Of a DNA stretch of 27,592 nucleotides, positions 22,225 to 27,592 are shown one piece after another. The translations under genes were made by a program, and so were the position numbers. The first letter of the stretch is position 1. The number at the start of each line of letters is the position of its first letter. Source of the stretch: Bacillota bacterium (GTDB lineage Bacteria; Bacillota; Clostridia; Oscillospirales; Ruminococcaceae); contig JAEZVA010000013.1 in NCBI GenBank assembly GCA_023443315.1, positions 1-27,592 of the forward strand, written 5' to 3'. A model generated the notes under the pieces. That model saw nothing but the letters and a program-made list of their open reading frames with translations. It had not been told where the DNA came from and did no database searches.

Positions 22225-22350
22225 GCGGTATACTGTTATATACCTAATTAACTTATAATGTCTGCGAAAAAATCTTCGTAAAAGCCATAAATGCAAGCTT
22301 TTGCTCGATTTTATTCGGACATTATTGAAGTTAATTAGCTATATAGTAAT
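22225..22350. repeat. dispersed palindromic repeat, copy 2 (long imperfect hairpin)
   Basis: A gene-free stretch (22188-22475) holds this element. TATATACCTAATTAAC (22237-22252) is repeated in inverse orientation as GTTAATTAGCTATATA (22330-22345), one mismatch. Inside, ATAATGTC pairs with GACATTAT, then GCGAAAAAATC/GATTTTATTCG and AAAAG/CTTTT continue the stem up to a 13-nt loop. The whole thing is one hairpin of about 109 nt with terminal inverted repeats and no open frame, as in MITE-type elements. Left blocks match copy 1 at 17915. Confidence 0.65.
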
Positions 22351-22475
22351 CTCACAACTACGGCAAACCACCACAGTACAACAGGAGGAATCCCCCTTAT
22401 GACACTACGCTTTGAGTTCAGTCCCCCGTTTACCGCCTTCCTGCGTCCCCATAACGATAGGAAGGAACAATCAAT

Positions 22476-23060
22476 ATGCAAACAATCCAGTGGGAGGTAC
22501 GTCTTATTTCGCCTCCCTCTGTTCTGCGGCACTGCAAACAGTGCGGCAAAACGGTAGACTATCACAGCTCGGGGCTGTTTCGCGTCAACGCGCAGAAAAA
22601 GTCCCTTGATATCTGGCTCATCTACAAGTGCGCGCACTGCCAAAGCACCTGGAACATGACCATCCATTCTCGCATCTCCCCCCAAACCCTGGATGCCCGC
22701 ACACTCGAGCGGTTTTGCAATAACGACGCGGCACTCGCCCTGCAATGCGCGTGCGACGCTGGTCTGCTACGTAAAAACGGCGTGGCTTTCGGTCAGCCAC
22801 ACTACCGCGTCATCGGCGAGGCGCTCCCCCAAACCCCCGTACAGCTGCACATCACAAGCAGTCACCCCTGCGCGGTTCGGGTGTCCGCCCTGCTGCGCGA
22901 CCGTCTGGGTCTTTCCCACCGGCAATATGATCAAATGATACAAAGCGGGCAGCTTCGCGCCGACGACGGGTGCGACCTGAAAAAGGCGCGCCTAAACCGC
23001 GACATCCTGCTTTGCGTCACCCTCGGCGATTGCGTCAGCCTGCAAAACTCCGCCTCCTAA
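22476..23060 (+). CDS. DUF1062-family zinc-ribbon protein
   Basis: 194 residues. N-terminal zinc ribbon with RHCKQCGKTVDYHSSGLFRV and, after KKSLDIWLIY, KCAHCQSTWN, two C-x2-C pairs. This is the DUF1062 pattern; the rest has LDARTLERFCNNDAALALQC and a C-terminal part (about 140-180) with RDRLGLSHRQYDQMIQSGQL that looks like an S4-type or other RNA-binding helix pair. Function unknown; binding nucleic acid is an inference. ATG at 22476 with AGGAAGGAA upstream. No partner genes. Confidence 0.85.
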   Translation: MQTIQWEVRLISPPSVLRHCKQCGKTVDYHSSGLFRVNAQKKSLDIWLIYKCAHCQSTWNMTIHSRISPQTLDARTLERFCNNDAALALQCACDAGLLRKNGVAFGQPHYRVIGEALPQTPVQLHITSSHPCAVRVSALLRDRLGLSHRQYDQMIQSGQLRADDGCDLKKARLNRDILLCVTLGDCVSLQNSAS

Positions 23061-23068
23061 CGCGCAAA

Positions 23069-23108
23069 AACCGGCACGGTTTTCACACCGTGCCGGTTCC
23101 TATTTTTT
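23069..23108. terminator. bidirectional intrinsic terminator between DUF1062 gene and proS
   Basis: Perfect 12-bp arms AACCGGCACGGT (23069-23080) and ACCGTGCCGGTT (23087-23098), 6-nt loop, then CCTATTTTTT on the plus strand. On the minus strand the stem is followed by TTTTT (GGTTTTTG), so it also ends proS transcripts. Confidence 0.85.
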
Positions 23109-23117
23109 AGCTATAAC

Positions 23118-24554
23118 TCAGTACGCCCTGCCCCAGTAGATCATCTTATCGGCAGGCTTACCGCAGCACACGCAGGTCTTGCCTAAGTCTTCCTGCTCAA
23201 ACGGCATGCAGCGGCTCGAAAGCCCCGCCTCTGCCTTAATCTGCTCCTCGCACGCCCGCTCGCCACACCACATGCTCTTGTAAAAGCCGCTCTCGGTCTC
23301 GGCAAGCTGCTTTAGCTGCGCCATGTCCGATGCCGCAAAGGTGCGTTTCTCGCGGTTTTTCAGTGCCTTGTCGTAGATGCCGTCGTGCAACGCCTGCAGC
23401 AGCTCGGGTATCTTCGTCTCTAGCTCGTCAAGGGGTACAAAATACTTCTCGCGCGTGTCGCGGCGCACCAGTACGCACTGCCCTTTTTCAATGTCCTTCG
23501 GGCCGATTTCAAGACGCAGGGGCACGCCCTTCATCTCGTATTCCGCGTACTTCCAGCCGGGGGAGTTGTCGCTGTCGTCCAGCTTTGCGCGGCACAACGG
23601 CTTAAGCTGCGCAAGCAGCTCGCGCGCCTTATCGAGCACACCCTCCTTATGCTGCGCAACGGGGATGATAACCACCTGTACCGGCGCGATGGCGGGGGGT
23701 AAAACCAGCCCGTTGTCGTCGCCGTGCGCCATAATCAGCGCACCGATTAAACGGGTAGAAACGCCCCACGAGGTTTGGTGCGGATACTGCAGGGTGTTGT
23801 CTCTTCCGGTAAACTTAATGTCAAATGCACGGGCAAAGCCGTCGCCGAAGTAATGGGACGTACCGCTCTGCAGTGCCTTGCCGTCGTGCATCATCGCCTC
23901 GATGGTATAGGTAGCAACCGCACCCGCAAACTTTTCCTTGTCGGTCTTGCGCCCCTTAATTACGGGGATGGCAAGCGATGTCTCACACACATCGGCATAG
24001 ACACCTAGCATCTGCTCGGTCTCTGCCCACGCCTCATCGGCGGTTTCGTGCATGGTGTGACCCTCCTGCCACAAAAACTCTAATGAGCGCAGAAAGGGGC
24101 GGGTGGTCTTTTCCCAACGAACGACCGAGCACCATTGGTTGTAAAGCTTAGGCAGGTCACGGTAGGAGTTTATAATGTGCGCGTAGTGCTCACAGAACAA
24201 AACCTCAGAGGTGGGGCGAACACAAAGGCGTTCGTTTAATTTCTCGCCGCCACCGTGGGTAATCCACGCAACCTCGGGTGCAAAGCCCTCTACATGGTCC
24301 TTCTCTTTTTGCAGCAGGCTTTCGGGGATAAACATCGGCATATACACGTTTTCGTGCCCCGTCTCTTTAAAACGCGCGTCAAAGATGCGCTGGATGTTCT
24401 CCCAGATTGCGTAGCCGTACGGGCGAATGACCATACAGCCGCGCACACTCGAGTAGTCAATCAAATCCGCCTTTTTGACAATATCGGTGTACCATTTCGC
24501 AAAATCCTCATCCATCGGGGTGATGGCCTCTACCATCTTCTTCTGTGCGTCCAC
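23118..24554 (-). CDS. proS: prolyl-tRNA synthetase, short (archaeal/eukaryotic-like) type
   Basis: Charges tRNA-Pro. 478 residues, without the editing (INS) insertion of the long bacterial form. Class II motifs: motif 2 RWEKTTRPFLRSLEFLWQEG, motif 3 GVSTRLIGALIMAHGDDNG, with the proline/ATP site region RPTSEVLFCEHYAHI. After the anticodon-binding domain comes a C-terminal zinc-type domain with CGERAC and CVCCGKPADKMIYWGRAY, ending in the family's terminal Tyr. GTG start at 24554 with AAGGAG 9 nt upstream. Third gene of the decarboxylase unit. In this type mischarged Ala must be cleared by other factors (family knowledge). Confidence 0.97.
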   Translation of the reverse strand: MDAQKKMVEAITPMDEDFAKWYTDIVKKADLIDYSSVRGCMVIRPYGYAIWENIQRIFDARFKETGHENVYMPMFIPESLLQKEKDHVEGFAPEVAWITHGGGEKLNERLCVRPTSEVLFCEHYAHIINSYRDLPKLYNQWCSVVRWEKTTRPFLRSLEFLWQEGHTMHETADEAWAETEQMLGVYADVCETSLAIPVIKGRKTDKEKFAGAVATYTIEAMMHDGKALQSGTSHYFGDGFARAFDIKFTGRDNTLQYPHQTSWGVSTRLIGALIMAHGDDNGLVLPPAIAPVQVVIIPVAQHKEGVLDKARELLAQLKPLCRAKLDDSDNSPGWKYAEYEMKGVPLRLEIGPKDIEKGQCVLVRRDTREKYFVPLDELETKIPELLQALHDGIYDKALKNREKRTFAASDMAQLKQLAETESGFYKSMWCGERACEEQIKAEAGLSSRCMPFEQEDLGKTCVCCGKPADKMIYWGRAY

Positions 24555-24641
24555 CCTGCACCACTCCTTCTACTGCGGTTAATTCTGCCCGCGACATACG
24601 CGCCGACAAACCAAACTGACCCTAATACCTTGCTCTCGTGC

Positions 24642-24812
24642 TTAGCCCTTCTTTTCGGGGAAGAGCCGTGTAAGTGCGACTACAATTAAATAGATTAACA
24701 AAATAACAACAAAGATGCCCACCATGCCAAGCAGCATGATTCTGCCGGAGGCGGCAAGCGCCTCGGGTTTAAACGCAAGCACCGCAGCGCCAAACATTGA
24801 AAATAATCCCAT
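24642..24812 (-). CDS. OadG-like small membrane subunit of a sodium-pump decarboxylase
   Basis: 56-codon gene in the gap between proS and the beta subunit. It reads MGLFSMFGAAVLAFKPEALA, then ASGRIMLLGMVGIFVVILLI and YLIVVALTRLFPEKKG: one transmembrane helix with a short basic cytoplasmic tail, like the gamma subunits (OadG/MmdD type) that assemble the beta and alpha subunits. The tail is very short and lacks the longer zinc-binding domain of some OadG. ATG with AAAGGATGGG upstream. Its position right after the beta-subunit gene supports the assignment. Confidence 0.75.
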   Translation of the reverse strand: MGLFSMFGAAVLAFKPEALAASGRIMLLGMVGIFVVILLIYLIVVALTRLFPEKKG

Positions 24813-24866
24813 TTAATATCCCATCCTTTCCGCCCGCATTAAGGGGCGAAGCGTTGTTGTGTGTTT

Positions 24867-26057
24867 TTAGCCGAGCTTTTCAATCATGGCCGGCAGGATG
24901 TTTAGGATGATGCCGCCCGCCACAACCGAGGCGATCTGACCCGAAACGTTCGCGCCCACCGCATGCATGAGCAGGTGGTTCTGATTGTCCTCACGAAGCG
25001 CAAGCTTCTGCACCACACGTGCCGACATCGGGAATGCCGAGATGCCCGCGCCGCCGATCATCGGGTTAACTTTGTCCTTTAAGAACAGGTTTAAGAACTT
25101 CGCAAACAGCACGCCGCCAACGGTGTCAAACACAAACGCCGCAAGTCCAAGCGCCATTATCAAAAGGGTCTGCCACGAAATAAAGGTATCCGCCTTCATC
25201 GTGGAGGCGATGGTAATACCCAAAAACAGCGTAACAAGGTTTGCAAGCTCCTTCTGCGCGGTCTCCGAAAGACGCTCAAGCACGCCGCATTCGCGAATTA
25301 GGTTGCCGAACATCAGCATACCAACCAGCGACAGCGACGCGGGGGCAACAAGACCCGCCACAATCGAAACCAAAATGGGGAACAAAATGCGGGTGAGCTT
25401 CGACACGCTCTTTGGGTTATACGGCATACGAATCTGCCGCTCTTTTTTGGTGGTAACCGCCTTGATGGCAATGGGCTGAATAATCGGCACCAGCGCCATA
25501 TATGAGTAAGCCGCCACCGCAATGGGTCCAACGTACGCGCTCTTTAGCACCTGAGAAACCAGAATAGAGGTCGGACCATCCGCCGCGCCGATGATACCGA
25601 TGGCGGCTGCGTCCTTTAGGTCAAACCCAAACAGCACCGCGAGCACGATGGTGGCAAAGATGCCAAACTGTGCCGCCGCGCCAAACAAGAACATCTTCGG
25701 GTTAGAAAGCAGCGGTCCAAAGTCGATCATCGCGCCGATACCCACAAACAAAAGCAGTGGCATGGCCTCGCTTGCCTCGATGCCGATTTCAAACAACCAG
25801 TCGAGAATTCCGTGTACCGGGCCAATGCCGGGCATGTTCTGGTTGGCAAGCCCCGTAAACGGGATGTTCATTAAGATAGCGCCAAAGCCCATAGGCAGTA
25901 AAAGCGCGGGCTCGTAGTCCTTTTTTACGGCGAGAAAGATCAGCGTCCCGCCGATAATCCACATTAAAATCATCTTCCAGCCGTCGGGCTGTGTAAAGAA
26001 ATAGGTAACGCCCTCCGTTAAAAAGCTGAAATCCTGCAAGATTCCCAATTTGTTCAC
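24867..26057 (-). CDS. oadB: sodium-ion-translocating decarboxylase beta subunit
   Basis: 396 residues, about nine to ten membrane helices. Members of this family (OadB, MmdB, GcdB) catalyse decarboxylation of biotin-CO2 coupled to export of Na+. Diagnostic blocks: PLLLFVGIGAMIDFGPLLSN, AAAIGIIGAADGPTSILVSQ with the Na+-binding Asp region, YSYMALVPIIQPI, and MIGGAGISAFPMSARVVQKL. Which substrate (oxaloacetate, methylmalonyl-CoA, glutaconyl-CoA) is decided by an alpha subunit not present here, so the symbol is provisional. Start: GTG at 26057 lies only 2 nt from AAGGAG; a TTG at 26048 has 11 nt spacing and is an alternative. Confidence 0.9.
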   Translation of the reverse strand: MNKLGILQDFSFLTEGVTYFFTQPDGWKMILMWIIGGTLIFLAVKKDYEPALLLPMGFGAILMNIPFTGLANQNMPGIGPVHGILDWLFEIGIEASEAMPLLLFVGIGAMIDFGPLLSNPKMFLFGAAAQFGIFATIVLAVLFGFDLKDAAAIGIIGAADGPTSILVSQVLKSAYVGPIAVAAYSYMALVPIIQPIAIKAVTTKKERQIRMPYNPKSVSKLTRILFPILVSIVAGLVAPASLSLVGMLMFGNLIRECGVLERLSETAQKELANLVTLFLGITIASTMKADTFISWQTLLIMALGLAAFVFDTVGGVLFAKFLNLFLKDKVNPMIGGAGISAFPMSARVVQKLALREDNQNHLLMHAVGANVSGQIASVVAGGIILNILPAMIEKLG

Positions 26058-26174
26058 GGCTCCTTCGTTTTTTGTTTCTGTCGTCTATGTTGCTGCGATG
26101 CATTCTTAAGACCAAATATAACCGACCAAACAATCGTCAAAAAGAAAACACGGCATTCAGCCACATCGAATCTA

Positions 26175-26203
26175 ATTATAGAGAACTCGGTGTGCTTTTT
26201 CAA
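26175..26203 (-). promoter_or_regulatory. sigma-A promoter of the decarboxylase-proS unit
   Basis: Minus strand TTGAAA (26198-26203), 17-bp spacer, perfect TATAAT (26175-26180). The start of transcription would be about 26168, giving a leader of about 110 nt before the beta-subunit gene. Confidence 0.8.
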
Positions 26204-26256
26204 CCTCTTTTGCGGCGGGTGGCAGAACTTTTTTTGGCGATTCGCTGCAGTCGGGG

Positions 26257-27258
26257 TTATTCATACAGCGCAACAACGCTCTGAACCTGAGTTTTGAGCA
26301 GCTCTATCACGCTTTCTGGGCTAAGTACCTGCATATCACCGCCAAACGAGAACAGCCAGCCCAAAAACATCGGGCTTATCGCCACGTCCACAGACGCAAT
26401 AAACCAGTCCCTGTCCGGCATCATCGGCACATCCAGACCAAAGCGGTCGAGCACCACGTTCACGAGCTGGTTCTTGCACCGCAGGCGCACCTTGATAATC
26501 TCACCGCCGTACATCGAGAACATGCGGTTTCCGTAGCGCGCTACATCAAGCTCCGCGCCCGTCACCTGTGCAGCGGGAACCCGCTTTTCGCTAAGGGCGC
26601 GCACCCCCTCCATGCGGTCGACGCGAAAGTGGGTAAAATCCCCCTCCCGCTTTTCATAGTATGCCACAAGATAGTAAAAATCGTTTGCCCACATCAGCGC
26701 GTAGGGGCTTACGGTATACTCTTCGCCGTCGTTGCGGTAGCGCTTGCTCTTATCGGGCGCGTACTCAAAGTATCGAAACGACGCCTGCACCCCATCTGCA
26801 ATTGCAAGCTGCAGGATGTCGACATTGTAGTATATCTTTTCGTTGGGCGCCTTTACCCGGTCAAGCACAAACACCTCGCGGTGCAGGGTACGTGCCTGCG
26901 CGTGGCTTGCAAGCCCTTCGAGCTTTTTAATCAGCTGCTCGCTCTTTTTGCGGGTAATAAACCGCGATGACTGCACCGCGTCTACCAAAAGCCGCAGCTC
27001 CGCCAGCTCAAACCGCCGCGAACCGATGTAGTACCCAAACTGATTGGTCTTAGTCGTCAGCACATCCAGCCCGTACTCGCGCAACAGCTCAATGTCAGCA
27101 TAGATCGATTTCCGCTCCGCCGTAACGCCGCGCCCTTCTAGCAGCTCGGTAATGCGCGCAAGGCTTATGGGGTTTTCCTCGTCGGTGTACTCAAGCAAAA
27201 TGTCCATTAGGTACAACAGCTTTATCTTGCTGTTAGCCGTTTTTGCCACGGGTAACAC
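26257..27258 (-). CDS. WYL-domain transcriptional regulator
   Basis: About 333 residues from the GTG at 27258 (AGAGGA 6 nt upstream); GTG at 27249 is the alternative. The longer frame overlaps the upstream YaiI gene. N-terminal winged helix (KIKLLYLMDILLEYTDEENP, ITELLEGRGVTAERKSIYAD, with IELLREYGLDV), then a middle helical part (ELRLLVDAVQSSRFITRKKS) and the WYL domain (about 140-240) with VSPYALMWANDFYYLVAYYE and HFRVDRMEGVR, and a WCX-like C terminus. WYL proteins respond to nucleic acid or nucleotide ligands in several defence and DNA-damage systems; no such system is near here. Confidence 0.9.
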   Translation of the reverse strand: MLPVAKTANSKIKLLYLMDILLEYTDEENPISLARITELLEGRGVTAERKSIYADIELLREYGLDVLTTKTNQFGYYIGSRRFELAELRLLVDAVQSSRFITRKKSEQLIKKLEGLASHAQARTLHREVFVLDRVKAPNEKIYYNVDILQLAIADGVQASFRYFEYAPDKSKRYRNDGEEYTVSPYALMWANDFYYLVAYYEKREGDFTHFRVDRMEGVRALSEKRVPAAQVTGAELDVARYGNRMFSMYGGEIIKVRLRCKNQLVNVVLDRFGLDVPMMPDRDWFIASVDVAISPMFLGWLFSFGGDMQVLSPESVIELLKTQVQSVVALYE

Positions 27259-27271
27259 GTCCCTTCCTCTG

Positions 27272-27592
27272 TCAGTCAGCCGCCCTTCGCCCGTCGTCAA
27301 GTAGCCGGGCAAACGCCTGCCGAAACGCCTCGTCCTGCTCGGATGTGCGCTTTGCCGGTCCCTTTACCCGCCCACCCGCGCGCAGCAGCTTCTTCACCAT
27401 GTGCCTGCTTTCTAAAAGCGACGACATATTCTCGCCCGTATACTCCATGCCTGAGGGCGCCATAACAAACGCGCCGCGGGCAAGCGCCATCGCCGCAAGC
27501 CCGTAGTCCTGCGTTACCACCGCGTCCCCCTTTTGCAGCTCGCCTATCAGCTTAAAGTCGGCGGCGTCCGCGCCCTTTGCCACCATCACGGT
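27272..27592 (-). CDS. YaiI/YqxD-family protein (DUF188), 5' end cut off by the window
   Basis: The frame stays open to the window edge, and the ATG/GTG near 27589 are internal. It starts in MVAKGADAADFKLIGELQKG and continues VVTQDYGLAAMALARGAFVM, ENMSSLLESRHMVKKLLRAG and GPAKRTSEQDEAFRQAFARL. These are the C-terminal two-thirds of the YaiI/YqxD PIN-like family; the N-terminal aspartate motif (DADACPV type) lies outside. Function of the family is unsettled. The stop is about 13 nt before the WYL gene start, so they are probably co-transcribed. Confidence 0.85.
   Translation of the reverse strand, partial: TVMVAKGADAADFKLIGELQKGDAVVTQDYGLAAMALARGAFVMAPSGMEYTGENMSSLLESRHMVKKLLRAGGRVKGPAKRTSEQDEAFRQAFARLLDDGRRAAD

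Noticed and set aside
22335..22745. Minus-strand 136-codon frame opposite the DUF1062 gene
   Set aside because: No ribosome-binding site and opposite a gene with clear zinc-ribbon motifs.
25789..26133. Minus-strand 114-codon frame overlapping the beta-subunit start
   Set aside because: Out of frame with a clear OadB-family gene; arginine-rich shadow translation.

Overview
The window looks like a chromosomal segment of a Gram-positive, low-motility Clostridia-type bacterium (Bacillota, probably Oscillospirales/Ruminococcaceae-like; the rank is inference). Grounds: the gene order of the ribosomal cluster including rpoA-rplQ after adk-map-KOW-infA, zinc-ribbon (C+) forms of S4, S14 and L36, a zinc-lid adenylate kinase, strong AGGAGG ribosome-binding sites, several TTG/GTG starts, the short prolyl-tRNA synthetase without an editing insertion, and CD3324- and DUF1062-family genes. 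No tRNA, rRNA, CRISPR array, phage or IS transposase gene was seen.

Region 1 (about 1-15970, minus strand) is one uninterrupted S10-spc-alpha superoperon, read from right to left: rpsJ rplC rplD rplW rplB rpsS rplV rpsC rplP rpmC rpsQ rplN rplX rplE rpsZ rpsH rplF rplR rpsE rpmD rplO secY adk map KOW-protein infA rpmJ rpsM rpsK rpsD rpoA rplQ. It has a good sigma-A promoter at 15941-15969 and a leader of about 315 nt holding a textbook intrinsic terminator (15708-15742) with a possible competing antiterminator. Three longer gaps inside the otherwise tight operon (rpsJ-rplC, rplW-rplB, rpsD-rpoA) contain inverted repeats.

Region 2 (about 15970-23110) is accessory, with small transcription units on both strands: a DUF4349 lipoprotein and a tautomerase-fold protein (+); an AraC/GyrI-like regulator (-) sharing a palindromic -10 region with a divergent esterase lipoprotein (+); a two-gene membrane protein plus lipoprotein unit (-); a promoter with a nine-codon ORF and hairpin, followed by a CD3324-family helix-turn-helix protein (+); and a DUF1062 zinc-ribbon protein (+). 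Two copies of a dispersed palindromic repeat (about 17915-18035 and 22225-22350) lie here, one of them acting as a likely bidirectional terminator.

Region 3 (about 23110-27592, minus) carries a sodium-pump decarboxylase beta subunit with a small gamma-like membrane subunit and then proS, driven from a strong promoter at 26175-26203; upstream lie a WYL-domain regulator and a YaiI/YqxD-family gene cut by the window edge.

The most unusual signals are regulatory: the S10 leader attenuator, the alternative pairings in the intergenic regions of the ribosomal operon, the nine-codon leader ORF, and the dispersed repeat family. I saw no clear new multi-gene system.
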